Assembly: GCA_902801255.1 (NCBI GenBank)
Contig: CADCHO010000001.1
Location: 51,192-115,191, forward strand
Direction: 5' to 3'
DNA from: an uncultured Eubacteriales bacterium
GTDB taxonomy: Bacteria; Bacillota; Clostridia; Peptostreptococcales; Anaerovoracaceae
Length of the DNA: 64,000 nt
Every line of letters starts with the position of its first letter. Position 1 is the stretch's first letter. A program made the position numbers and the translations under genes. Below the pieces are notes generated by a model, which saw only the letters and a program-made list of their open reading frames with translations, was not told where the DNA came from and searched no databases. This document shows positions 24,493 to 33,201 of this stretch, one piece after another.

Positions 24493-25224
24493 CTATAAAT
24501 TTTTCTTGCGGTAAATAAAGAACACCGAGATGCTTCCCAGAACTGCGAGCCACGCAGCAAGGACTATGAATCCTGTAATGCCGGGAGCGTCGCCGCCGGC
24601 TATGCTTCTTATCATACCGCTCGCCTGTGAAAGCGGAAGTATTTCAATGATCTGCCTGAATCCGTCCGGCATCTCTTCAGTGGAGAAGAACGTGTTGCAG
24701 AGGAAGGACATCGGCATGATTATATACGTGTTGAATCTCGGCGCATCGGAATATGTTTTTGCAAGGAACGACAGTACGAGCGCCAGAGTGGCAAATACCG
24801 CTCCGTTCAGCAGCATTATGAAGAAAGACAGCCCGTTGAAAATAAGACCATGTCTGACCGGAATGGTAAGCACCAGTATTACACAGGCGGCGTACAGGCC
24901 GCGAAGGCTGCCTCCGACTATCTGTCCGAGTATAAACTGCCAGAGAGTTGTAGGCGATACCATTACCTGATCCAGGGCTTTCTCATAAAGGCGCTGCACA
25001 CTCATGCTCTGAGCTATCGCGCCGAAGCTTCCGGTCATAGTCACCATGGCAACAAGACCCGGCACAAGAAAATGGATGTAAGGCTCGCCATGTGATGTTG
25101 TTCGTATGCCGAGGCCGAAGATAATAAGGTACATCAAAGGAGAGATCATCGCCGCAACGGTGATCTTATAGAAATCACGTCTGAATTCAACCCATTTCTC
25201 CCAGAGTACTGTTACTATTCCCAT
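24493..25224 (-). CDS. ABC-2 type transporter permease
   Basis: The 243-residue membrane protein has six hydrophobic segments and the DrrB/NodJ-type ABC-2 layout. YEKALDQVMVSPTTLWQFILGQ is the cytoplasmic coupling region. ABC-2 permeases usually export drugs, polysaccharides or peptides. It starts two bases after the end of the ATPase gene, and the two form one transporter. Its place inside the B12 operon, between cbiL and sirC, is unusual; substrate is unknown. Confidence 0.85.
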   Translation of the reverse strand: MGIVTVLWEKWVEFRRDFYKITVAAMISPLMYLIIFGLGIRTTSHGEPYIHFLVPGLVAMVTMTGSFGAIAQSMSVQRLYEKALDQVMVSPTTLWQFILGQIVGGSLRGLYAACVILVLTIPVRHGLIFNGLSFFIMLLNGAVFATLALVLSFLAKTYSDAPRFNTYIIMPMSFLCNTFFSTEEMPDGFRQIIEILPLSQASGMIRSIAGGDAPGITGFIVLAAWLAVLGSISVFFIYRKKNL

Positions 25225-25226
25225 AG

Positions 25227-26060
25227 CTATAGTTTTCTCCCGGCACAGTCTATGAATACGTCCTCAAGTGTCGTCTGCCTGAGAGTCGAATCATGCGCTG
25301 TATGTTCAAGATACCTTATAGCCTCCTCACGATCTGAGAAATGCCTGCTTGTAAGTCCGTCAGTGTCCGTCTCATCTACGGTGAAAGCTCCGAGTTCATC
25401 GATAAGGGTACGTGGGCTGTCAAGCTTCTGCAGCCTTCCCTGATTGATCATTGCTACCCTGTCGCACAGGGTCTCAGCTTCCTCTATATAGTGAGTTGTA
25501 AGAAGTATGGTCATGTCTCTGTTATTGACCTGCTTCAGAAGATTCCACATCTGGCGTCTGGACAGAGCATCCATCCCCGCTGTCGGCTCATCCAGAAGAA
25601 GTATTTCCGGTTCTATGAGAAGAGCTCGGCAGATCATCAGCTTGCGCTTCATCCCGCCTGACAGATGCCTGACCGTCCTTCTGTGGTAATCGGACAGTCC
25701 TGCAAAATCGAGCAGCTGCTGAGAGCGCTCTTTTATCTGTTTGCGCGGCATATAATAAAGGCGCCCCTGATATTCCATGACCTCATCCATGGTCATATCC
25801 TGGCGCATCGAGTATTCCTGTGTAATGACGGCAAGCTTACGCTTCTGCTCAGAGGCAGCTCTTGTGAGCTTGTTTCCGTCTATGTATATCTCTCCCGAAC
25901 TCGGAAGCAGCACTGTAGACAGCATACTGATCGTGGTGGTCTTGCCGGCACCGTTCGGTCCCAGCAATCCAAAGAACTCTCCTGTTTGTATTTCAAAGGA
26001 GAGTCCGTCGACTGCGGTAAAATCACCGAATTTCTTTGTCAGTCCGCGCAGTTCTATCAT
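25227..26060 (-). CDS. ABC transporter ATP-binding protein (ABC-2 exporter type)
   Basis: The 277-residue DrrA/NodI-type ATPase has Walker A LGPNGAGKTT, signature LSGGMKRKL and Walker B LLDEPTAGMD. The start codon overlaps the stop of cbiL (TAATG), which indicates tight coupling with a corrin-ring methyltransferase gene. It partners with the permease directly downstream. Function is export by family precedent. It may move a tetrapyrrole-related molecule or a surface component, but nothing in the sequence fixes this. Confidence 0.9.
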   Translation of the reverse strand: MIELRGLTKKFGDFTAVDGLSFEIQTGEFFGLLGPNGAGKTTTISMLSTVLLPSSGEIYIDGNKLTRAASEQKRKLAVITQEYSMRQDMTMDEVMEYQGRLYYMPRKQIKERSQQLLDFAGLSDYHRRTVRHLSGGMKRKLMICRALLIEPEILLLDEPTAGMDALSRRQMWNLLKQVNNRDMTILLTTHYIEEAETLCDRVAMINQGRLQKLDSPRTLIDELGAFTVDETDTDGLTSRHFSDREEAIRYLEHTAHDSTLRQTTLEDVFIDCAGRKL

Positions 26061-26776
26061 TAAATGCTGCTTTCTTTCTTTTCTTTTGCGATTATCAGCG
26101 TGAAGTAACCCGCACCATCAGGTATTTCATCGACAGATCTGTAGAGCTTCTCGTTTTCCATATTGCAGTTCTCGGCAGCGATCACATCGTAACCTGAAGC
26201 GGAGAGCATCTTCTTCACCTCAGGCATCCTGCTGGCCGACTTCATGAGAACATAATTGCCCGGCCATTCCATAGCACCATCATGCGTATTATGAAGTGCA
26301 GGCATCACATGCAGAAACTCGTTCCACTCCGTAAGAGATACTCCAAGCCTTGCTGCCGCGGCACAGAACGAAGGTATGCCGCTTACCAGCTCCACATCAT
26401 ATCCGTCCGCCTCAAGTATATGCTGTATATAGCTGAAAGTGCAATAAATCGTAGAATCACCCAGTGTAAGATACACGACATTACGGCCGGAATCGAGATA
26501 GCTCTCAATCAAAGATGCTGCCTCGGCATGACTTTTTTTGATAGCATCTCTGTCTTTCACCATAGGCATGTAAACAGGTACAAGTTCCTTCTCCGCCAGC
26601 TCAGGCACGGCCTGCGCTGCTATTTTATAAGCAACGGCATCCTGAGGGACCTTTCCCGGAACAGCGATCACGTCATTCTCACGGATAAGCCTGCATGCCT
26701 TCAGAGTCATCAGTTCCGGATCTCCGGGACCTACTCCTACGCCATAAGCTATGCCTTTCTGTCTTTTATCGTTCAT
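26060..26776 (-). CDS. cbiL: Precorrin-2/cobalt-factor II C20-methyltransferase
   Basis: CbiL methylates C20 of cobalt-factor II with S-adenosylmethionine. The N-terminal YGVGVGPGDPELMTLKA is the hallmark of the tetrapyrrole methylase fold and of this branch. VYLTLGDSTIYCTFSYI and VSGIPSFCAAAARLG are the next conserved blocks. The length (238) is normal. GGGAGAG lies ahead of the ATG. It lies downstream of the CobA-HemD fusion and is followed, with overlap, by the ABC exporter ATPase. Confidence 0.95.
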   Translation of the reverse strand: MNDKRQKGIAYGVGVGPGDPELMTLKACRLIRENDVIAVPGKVPQDAVAYKIAAQAVPELAEKELVPVYMPMVKDRDAIKKSHAEAASLIESYLDSGRNVVYLTLGDSTIYCTFSYIQHILEADGYDVELVSGIPSFCAAAARLGVSLTEWNEFLHVMPALHNTHDGAMEWPGNYVLMKSASRMPEVKKMLSASGYDVIAAENCNMENEKLYRSVDEIPDGAGYFTLIIAKEKKESSI

Positions 26777-26801
26777 GAATATCTCTCCCGTCTTTACTCT
26801 C

Positions 26802-28352
26802 TTAGTCCTCCATTACGGTAAGTTCTCTGCTTGCCCGGAGAAGTCTTTCTGAAAGCGATGCCAGTGTGGCTTTCTCAGAAATCCACACCCTCATACCGTG
26901 TTTTTCCGCTTCTGCTGCAGTCATTTCTCCGATACATATCGCTTTTACCACGGAGTGGTCCATGTCAGGATATGCGCTGACAAATCCCCTTACGCCTGAT
27001 GCGCTGGTGAACAGCGCAAAGGTCGCGGTATCAGCAAGTTCCTTTGATGCATCGAACCATTCCGCTGAGCGATATACGGTATCGTATGTTGCGATATCAT
27101 CTATGATCACATCTTTTGCTTTAGAAAGTTCTTCATTAAGAGCTTTGTTTCCTATGCTTGCCCTTGGAATGAGCACACGGTCTCCCGGCTCGAGCAGCCT
27201 GCTCAGCTCTGCTCCCAGAGTACGCCCATCATATTTTGAAGGCACCATGTCAGCATGCAGACCTCTTTTTGCAAGTTCTGCTTCGGTTCCTTTACCGATC
27301 GCCGCTATCCTGCAGCCCGCAAGTGCTCTTACATCAGCAGACTTCATCAGTTCATCAAAGAAGACTCTTACACCGCTCGGGCTTGTGAGCACTACCCACT
27401 TATAAAGGCCTTCTTTCAGAGAGTTTATCGCATCTTTCAGCCTGTCGTTGTCTTTGATCGGTTCGATTTCTATGACCGGGACTTCTATGACCTCGGCTCC
27501 TTTTTTACGGAGCATCGATGCCAGTCCGGAGGAAAGTTCCCTCGGTCTCGTTACCACAGCTCTGATACCGTTCAACGGCAGACTGCTGCGCCAGCTGAAT
27601 CGTTCCGCGAGTCCCGATACGTGCCCGACAACTATTACCGCCGGCGCTGCAGCGTGATGTGTCTCTGCAGTCTCCGCAAGATGAGCCAGGTCAGTAGTCA
27701 GCACTCTCTGTGATGAAGTGGTCCCTTTCTCAATGATAGCTGCCGGAGTGTCTCCTTCCATCCCCGCATCCAGAAGTCCGTTCATGATTATTTCTTTTGT
27801 GGACATTCCCATAAGGAACACCAGCGTATTACCTGTTTCGGCAAGGGCTTTGAAATTCAGATCCAGACTGCCGTTGCTCTTTCTGTGACCGGTTATTACC
27901 GAAACACCCCTGCAGAAGTCCCTGTGAGTCACAGGTATTCCTGCATATGCCGAAGCTGCAAAAGCGCTGGTTACCCCAGGTATTATCTCAAAGTCGATGC
28001 CGTTTTGCACCAGAAGTTCCAGCTCTTCTCCGCCGCGTCCGAAAAGGAAAGGATCTCCGCCTTTAAGCCGGACTACCTTCTTGCCCTCAAGGGCTTTCTC
28101 AAGAAGAAGCGCGTTTATTTCCTCCTGCCTCATGGTATGATTGCCCGCACGTTTTCCTGCATATATCAGTTCGGCCCCTTCGGGTATGAGCGACATCATT
28201 CCGCCTCTGACGAGTGCGTCGTAAACGACTACATCGGCTTCCGCAAGGACTTCTTTGCCCTTCAGCGTGATGAGTGACATCTCTCCGGGTCCTGCTCCGA
28301 CAAGCCATACCTTGCCTTTATTCTTATTAACGCATCCAATGTTATTGTTCAT
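26802..28352 (-). CDS. cobA-hemD: Fused uroporphyrinogen-III C-methyltransferase and uroporphyrinogen-III synthase
   Basis: Residues 1-255 are SUMT (CobA), which methylates uroporphyrinogen III at C2 and C7 to give precorrin-2. WLVGAGPGEMSLITLKG, RLKGGDPFLFGRGGEE and PGVTSAFAASAYAGIPVTHR are diagnostic. Residues 260-516 are uroporphyrinogen-III synthase (HemD), the enzyme that closes the macrocycle, recognised by LTSPSGVRVFFDEL and ALFTSASGVRGF. This fusion is common in Clostridia and channels flux towards sirohaem and B12. The start overlaps the end of hemC by 11 bases. The symbol cobA is used here for SUMT, not for the adenosyltransferase. Confidence 0.95.
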   Translation of the reverse strand: MNNNIGCVNKNKGKVWLVGAGPGEMSLITLKGKEVLAEADVVVYDALVRGGMMSLIPEGAELIYAGKRAGNHTMRQEEINALLLEKALEGKKVVRLKGGDPFLFGRGGEELELLVQNGIDFEIIPGVTSAFAASAYAGIPVTHRDFCRGVSVITGHRKSNGSLDLNFKALAETGNTLVFLMGMSTKEIIMNGLLDAGMEGDTPAAIIEKGTTSSQRVLTTDLAHLAETAETHHAAAPAVIVVGHVSGLAERFSWRSSLPLNGIRAVVTRPRELSSGLASMLRKKGAEVIEVPVIEIEPIKDNDRLKDAINSLKEGLYKWVVLTSPSGVRVFFDELMKSADVRALAGCRIAAIGKGTEAELAKRGLHADMVPSKYDGRTLGAELSRLLEPGDRVLIPRASIGNKALNEELSKAKDVIIDDIATYDTVYRSAEWFDASKELADTATFALFTSASGVRGFVSAYPDMDHSVVKAICIGEMTAAEAEKHGMRVWISEKATLASLSERLLRASRELTVMED

Positions 28353-29244
28353 TCCTTATCATCCTGTAAGCAAGCTCTCTGCCAAGCGCCTCTGCCTCTG
28401 ATGCGGAGCCGCTGATGCTGTCTTTTATAACCGTCTTCCTTTCCGGATCGTATCTGAGCCCCATGATCACTATCTTATCATCTTTGATCTGTGCGAAAGC
28501 TGTGTCCGGTGATCCGCAGTCAGCACCGATCGCCTTTACATACGCCCGCTCTGCAAGTGCGCATCTTTCAGAGTCGCTGTTATTTATTCTATTAATAAAA
28601 TCTGAATCTGCACCGGCTCTTGTCTGGATACCCAGGATCCCCTGACATGCAGCGGGGATCATCTCCTCCGGGCTGAAATACCTGCTTATCCTGCCCTCAA
28701 GCCCGAGTCTTTTAAGTCCGGCGGCGGCAAGTACAAGCGCTGAATACTGTCCTTCATCGAGCTTCCGAAGCCTTGTTTCCACATTGCCTCTTATAGGGGC
28801 GGTATTCGCTCCGGGTATCAGCTCTTTTATCTGCAGAGAACGCCTCAGGCTCGAAGTACCGATCGGAAGCGATATGTCCATCTTATTATTTCCGGCAGGA
28901 AGCACGAGAACATCTCTGGGGTCCTCCCTGTGTGAAAAAGCTGAAAGAGGAAGATCCTCCGGTATGACGCCCGGAAGGTCCTTCAGGCTGTGTACAGTAA
29001 GATCGACTTCTCCTGCTCTCAGTGCTTCATCGAGTTCCTTCACAAAAAGGCCCTTTCCCCCGATCTGGTCAAGCGTCTTGTCGAGAATTTTATCTCCTGT
29101 AGTTTTCATGGTGATCAGTTCGGTTCTTACACCCGGACATTCTTCTTCGATCTGCCTCATTACTATCTCAGACTGGAGCACAGCAAGCCTGCTGGCCCTG
29201 CTTCCGATTTTTATTATGCTTTTAATTTCTTTATCTTTCGTCAT
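28342..29244 (-). CDS. hemC: Hydroxymethylbilane synthase (porphobilinogen deaminase)
   Basis: HemC polymerises four porphobilinogen units into hydroxymethylbilane. IKIGSRASRLAVLQ is the standard N-terminus, HSLKDLPG and PIRGNVETRLRKL are conserved, and GADCGSPD holds the cysteine that carries the dipyrromethane cofactor. I set the start at 29244, giving 300 residues. The frame extends to 29355, but the extra N-terminus overlaps hemB and matches nothing in the family. It lies 8 bases after hemB. Confidence 0.95.
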   Translation of the reverse strand: MTKDKEIKSIIKIGSRASRLAVLQSEIVMRQIEEECPGVRTELITMKTTGDKILDKTLDQIGGKGLFVKELDEALRAGEVDLTVHSLKDLPGVIPEDLPLSAFSHREDPRDVLVLPAGNNKMDISLPIGTSSLRRSLQIKELIPGANTAPIRGNVETRLRKLDEGQYSALVLAAAGLKRLGLEGRISRYFSPEEMIPAACQGILGIQTRAGADSDFINRINNSDSERCALAERAYVKAIGADCGSPDTAFAQIKDDKIVIMGLRYDPERKTVIKDSISGSASEAEALGRELAYRMIRNEQ

Positions 29245-29252
29245 TTTACGGA

Positions 29253-30248
29253 CTATCCTATCCTGCCCTCTTTTATAAATCCGGCAAGTTCTTCTGCAAA
29301 ATACGTCTCGTATATCTGAGCTCCGGCGCGGAATGCTCCCACTGCCATCTCGCATATTATGGAGGCTTCATCGATCCAACCATTCGCCGCTGCAGCCTTC
29401 ACCATAGCGTATTCACCGCTTACGCTGTATGCTGCGACAGGTACGTTGACCGCGTCTCTTACCTCGCGGATCATATCCAGGTAAGACATCGCAGGCTTGA
29501 CCATGACTATATCTGCCCCTTCTTCAACATCGAGAAGGGCTTCCTTGATGCCCTCTCTTCTGTTGTGAAAGTCCATCTGGTAACTCTTTCTGTCACCGAA
29601 TGCCGGTGCTGATCCTGCTGCCTCACGGAATGGTCCGTAGAATGAAGATGCATATTTGACAGCGTATGACATCAGAGGCGTGTTGGAAAAGCCCTCTGCA
29701 TCGAGTGCTTCCCTTATGGCTCTGACCCTTCCGTCCATCATATCTGACGGAGCTACCATATCTGATCCTGCCCTTACCTGTGATACAGCCACCTTCTGCA
29801 GCAGCTCGAGCGTACTGTCATTATCCACATCGTAGTGGCCGCAGCATTCATGAAGCATGCCGCAGTGTCCGTGTGAAGTATACTCACACAGGCAGACATC
29901 AGTGATGACGTACATTTCAGGGTAACGTTCCTTTATATGTGAAACTGCTCTCTGGATGATCCCGTCTTCAGCATATGCCTGTGTGCCCAGTTCATCCTTG
30001 TGTTCCGGTATGCCGAAGAGCATTATGCTGCCCACACCGGCTTTCAGCAGACTTTCTATCTTGCTGTCAGTCATATCTACAGTGTATCTGTTCTGTCCCG
30101 GAAGAGCCTGTATCTCTTCTATCCTGCCGCTTCCGTCCGTCACAAACATAGGATAAATAAGTGATGATGCATCCACTCGTGTTTCTCTTACCATCTTTCG
30201 CAGTCCGGGTGTGGAGCGCAGTCTGCGCGGTCTCTCAATCATTTGCAT
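29253..30248 (-). CDS. hemB: Porphobilinogen synthase (delta-aminolevulinate dehydratase)
   Basis: HemB joins two aminolevulinate molecules into porphobilinogen. The Schiff-base lysines are in SYAVKYASSFYGPFR and MVKPAMSYLD. DVCLCEYTSHGHCG carries the cysteine zinc ligands of the zinc-dependent type. The length is 331. It starts the tetrapyrrole block hemB-hemC-cobA/hemD within the operon. The genes that make aminolevulinate (hemA, hemL) are not in the window. Confidence 0.96.
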   Translation of the reverse strand: MQMIERPRRLRSTPGLRKMVRETRVDASSLIYPMFVTDGSGRIEEIQALPGQNRYTVDMTDSKIESLLKAGVGSIMLFGIPEHKDELGTQAYAEDGIIQRAVSHIKERYPEMYVITDVCLCEYTSHGHCGMLHECCGHYDVDNDSTLELLQKVAVSQVRAGSDMVAPSDMMDGRVRAIREALDAEGFSNTPLMSYAVKYASSFYGPFREAAGSAPAFGDRKSYQMDFHNRREGIKEALLDVEEGADIVMVKPAMSYLDMIREVRDAVNVPVAAYSVSGEYAMVKAAAANGWIDEASIICEMAVGAFRAGAQIYETYFAEELAGFIKEGRIG

Positions 30249-30287
30249 TTTCTGATCCTCTTTACATATCTAAAATATTTTATATTG

Positions 30288-31538
30288 TCATAGCCCCAAT
30301 GATACGGCAACGATCGTCCCGAGATAATTGCCGATAACATAGCCGAATGTTCCTATCAGCATGGCCGGTCCTATAAGATCGACCCATCCCTGTGAGATAG
30401 CCATACCGGCAGCTGTTGTCGGCCCGCCGATATTGGCGTTCGAAGCGATTATCGCATCCTCAAGGTTGAATTTAAAAATCCTTGCTGCTCCGAAGCAGAA
30501 TATCATGTTCACGAATACCATTATAGCCGTGAATACGAGCAAAAGCGGACTCTTGGTAATTACAGTATAAATGTTCGCAGGCACGCCTATCACGAACAGG
30601 AACATGTAAATACAGAATGTGCCTATCTCCTGCGAACCGTGTATCTCCTTTACCTTCTCTGCCATAAGTGTTGCAACCAGTACGGAGATCGTTGTGATCC
30701 ACACATACTGTGATCCGAAAAACTTCACTACGAAGTTCATTATCAGTCCATCCGGATCAAGACCACTGAAGATCCCGGCAATCAGTCTGGATACCCACAC
30801 TACCGAAGCGGCATATGCAATGTTGGCTGCGATATCCTTCAGGGATATGTCCTTTCGGCTCCAGAAAGAAGCTGCAAGAGTCCTTACATCACTGCCCCCG
30901 GTTTTGCCGGCTTCGATCTGATCGATCAGCGGATGGCTGAATCTCCTGCGGAACCAACTGCTTCCTGCAAAGAAAATCAGCGCAAAGAAGTAAAGAGCCA
31001 TCGTCATATTGTCTGCTACTATGGCAGCCGCCGTCACATCTTCACCTGCAGCATACTGAGATGCCATTGCTGCAAGATTTACACTTCCTCCGGTATATGT
31101 GCCGGTCATCATCGACGCTACTTTTGCCAGATCTCCGGTGTTGCCGTATGGACCTTTAAGCAGGAAAAATGCCAGATATGCGCCCAGTACGGTCCCAACG
31201 GAGCCTACCAGGAATATCACAAGCATGCGCCCTGTCTCAGCCCAAATCTTCTTCAGATCGCAGCGCAGAAGCAGCATCGGGATACCGAGAGGAACTATTA
31301 TTCCCCAGACTACATCATCGTAAAGCACGCATGATGTCGGAATGATCCCCAGATTGGCGAGGATCATTGCTGTTACCAGTGCAATGATGCATCCTGACAC
31401 TTTGGATGCCCATGTATATTTTTGCTCAAGCCAGATGGCAAAGAATACGCCGATGGCCATGACTGCGAGAAGCCCCCATGTGTCATCAGCAGCGATCAGA
31501 GACTCACGTCCGATCACTCCCATCCAGAATGAAGACAT
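30288..31538 (-). CDS. DUF819 family membrane protein, YjcL-like
   Basis: The 416-residue integral membrane protein has about eleven hydrophobic segments and matches the DUF819/YjcL family. GTYTGGSVNLAAMA, AIIASNANIGGPTTAAGMA and IGTFGYVIGNYLG are the repeated-fold signatures of this transporter-like family. No substrate is established. It is placed between the Cys-rich small protein and hemB inside the cobalamin operon, so transport of a tetrapyrrole precursor or of a related anion is conceivable. That is a guess from position only. Confidence 0.85.
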   Translation of the reverse strand: MSSFWMGVIGRESLIAADDTWGLLAVMAIGVFFAIWLEQKYTWASKVSGCIIALVTAMILANLGIIPTSCVLYDDVVWGIIVPLGIPMLLLRCDLKKIWAETGRMLVIFLVGSVGTVLGAYLAFFLLKGPYGNTGDLAKVASMMTGTYTGGSVNLAAMASQYAAGEDVTAAAIVADNMTMALYFFALIFFAGSSWFRRRFSHPLIDQIEAGKTGGSDVRTLAASFWSRKDISLKDIAANIAYAASVVWVSRLIAGIFSGLDPDGLIMNFVVKFFGSQYVWITTISVLVATLMAEKVKEIHGSQEIGTFCIYMFLFVIGVPANIYTVITKSPLLLVFTAIMVFVNMIFCFGAARIFKFNLEDAIIASNANIGGPTTAAGMAISQGWVDLIGPAMLIGTFGYVIGNYLGTIVAVSLGL

Positions 31539-31559
31539 ATAAAGAACCTCCTGAATCAG

Positions 31560-31808
31560 TTATTTCTCGTCCCTTCCCCTTAATCTCATTATCACTTCAT
31601 CATAATTCTCAGCCTTGTGTGGGAAAGTGCAGTTTATGCAGACCTTGATCGTCCTGCCATTCTTTTCTTTGAACACAGGATTTCCCGGGCAGTCCTTAAG
31701 ATGATAAAGCGGGCAGTAACAAAACAGGCAGTTAAGCTCTTCTACGCCCTCATGACAGGGATAATATCTGCATTCCCTGTTCGCAAAAAACTTTTCTGAA
31801 TTATCCAT
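31560..31808 (-). CDS. Cysteine-rich small zinc-finger-like protein of cobalamin operons
   Basis: The 82-residue protein has seven cysteines in the pattern CRYYPCHEG, NCLFCYCPLY, DCPGN and CINCTFPH. It matches the Cys-rich small domain family (COG2158) often encoded beside or fused to cobalamin genes. The cysteines probably bind zinc or an iron-sulfur cluster. Its stop is followed by the DUF819 gene and its start overlaps cbiA by eight bases. The function is unknown; association with B12 synthesis is by repeated neighbourhood. Confidence 0.85.
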   Translation of the reverse strand: MDNSEKFFANRECRYYPCHEGVEELNCLFCYCPLYHLKDCPGNPVFKEKNGRTIKVCINCTFPHKAENYDEVIMRLRGRDEK

Positions 31809-33201
31809 CCCGCCTCTTCCTTCTGTATTCTTTCATGGATTCTGCAAATCTTCCGGTCAGTTCAGGGCACGAAGGATACCAAAGATGAGGGTATCCCCAG
31901 ACATGATCGCTGCCTGCATGTATGCATTCCCATGATCTTCCGCTGCCCGGCTTTTCGGCGATCGCGTCATCTCCATTATTGCTGCTGTCGTAGTAATGGA
32001 ATTCGTGGGCTTTTATGCTCAGTCCGCTGAGCAAAGTCCCCTCTCCGGTACCGCTTACTTCTGCATAACCGAATCTCGAGAGCTTTCCTGTCCATGAGCT
32101 TCTGCCTTTTATGACGCCCGCCATGCTGTATACATTGCCGTCTTTGTCTTCGAGTTCCTCAAGCAGATACATGAATCCGCCGCATTCCGCAAGGCTTGGC
32201 ATTCCTGATCCGATTGCCGCATTTATTGAACTGAGCATTCCGGTATTGGCACTCAGCTCTGCCGCGTACAGTTCAGGATATCCCCCTCCCAGAAGCAGTC
32301 CATCAGCATCTTCAGGGACATGGCTGTCATGCAGCGGGGAGAACTCCTTTATTCTGACTCCGGCGCTTCTTAGCATACTGAGATTCTCTTCATAGTAGAA
32401 GCAGAAAGCCTCATCTCTTGCCAGAGCCAGACACGGCATGTCATTTTCATCAGCCGCCGCTTCACCGTCGGCACCATCCCCTTCAAGCTCAGGTGTTTCC
32501 TGCATTATCGCTTCAAGAGCATCCATGTTAAGGCTTTCTTCCATCAGTTCTGCGGCATGAGCCAACTGATCTTTCAATCCGGCAATATCACCCGGCATGA
32601 GAAGCCCCAGGTGTCTGCTCTCCAGGTTAATGTCTTTGCTTGCCGGTATGCCTCCAAGCAGTCTGACTGCTACTCCCCGGTCTTCAGATATACTGTTCAG
32701 TAACCTGCTTACAAGCGGCTCGATTTGTTTAAAATACCCTTTGGATATCCTGTTCAGCACAATGCCCTGGATAAGAGCGTAACTGTCATCGAGCAGGATA
32801 CCCTTTATGACTGACAGCATGGTCAGCCCCATGCCTTTTACGTCGATCACGAGTATCACAGGTGTTGAAGAGGCTTTTGCAACGTCGTAGCAAGACCCTT
32901 TGCCCTCCATTCCTGTAATACCGTCGTATATACCCATCACACCCTCTATAACTGCAGCTTCAGATCCGCAGTCTGCGAGAATCTGCTTTATCTCGTCTTC
33001 TGTTGAGAAAAAGGTATCTAGATTGCCTCCGGGTATGCCGATAACACTCCTGTGGAACATCGGATCGATGTAATCCGGTCCGCATTTATACGCCCTTACA
33101 TCTGTGCCCCTTCGCCTGAGTGCTTCAAGGATCCCGCATGTTATCAATGTTTTGCCGCTTCCGCTTTTTGGTGCGGCTATCATCACGCGAGGCAGCTTCA
33201 T
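31801..33201 (-). CDS. cbiA: Cobyrinate a,c-diamide synthase
   Basis: CbiA amidates the a and c side chains of cobyrinate with glutamine and ATP. The N-terminal domain has the P-loop APKSGSGKT of the dethiobiotin-synthetase type. The C-terminal glutamine-amidotransferase domain has the nucleophile cysteine in LAECGGFMYL and KAHEFHYYDS for the histidine site. About 30 residues near the middle (rich in E, D and A) form an acidic linker. It overlaps the CbiJ-E-T gene by four bases. Confidence 0.95.
   Translation of the reverse strand: MKLPRVMIAAPKSGSGKTLITCGILEALRRRGTDVRAYKCGPDYIDPMFHRSVIGIPGGNLDTFFSTEDEIKQILADCGSEAAVIEGVMGIYDGITGMEGKGSCYDVAKASSTPVILVIDVKGMGLTMLSVIKGILLDDSYALIQGIVLNRISKGYFKQIEPLVSRLLNSISEDRGVAVRLLGGIPASKDINLESRHLGLLMPGDIAGLKDQLAHAAELMEESLNMDALEAIMQETPELEGDGADGEAAADENDMPCLALARDEAFCFYYEENLSMLRSAGVRIKEFSPLHDSHVPEDADGLLLGGGYPELYAAELSANTGMLSSINAAIGSGMPSLAECGGFMYLLEELEDKDGNVYSMAGVIKGRSSWTGKLSRFGYAEVSGTGEGTLLSGLSIKAHEFHYYDSSNNGDDAIAEKPGSGRSWECIHAGSDHVWGYPHLWYPSCPELTGRFAESMKEYRRKRRDG

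Noticed and set aside
29245-29355. Upstream extension of hemC by 37 residues
   Set aside because: It lies inside hemB in another frame and is absent from HemC proteins; the family N-terminus begins at 29244.
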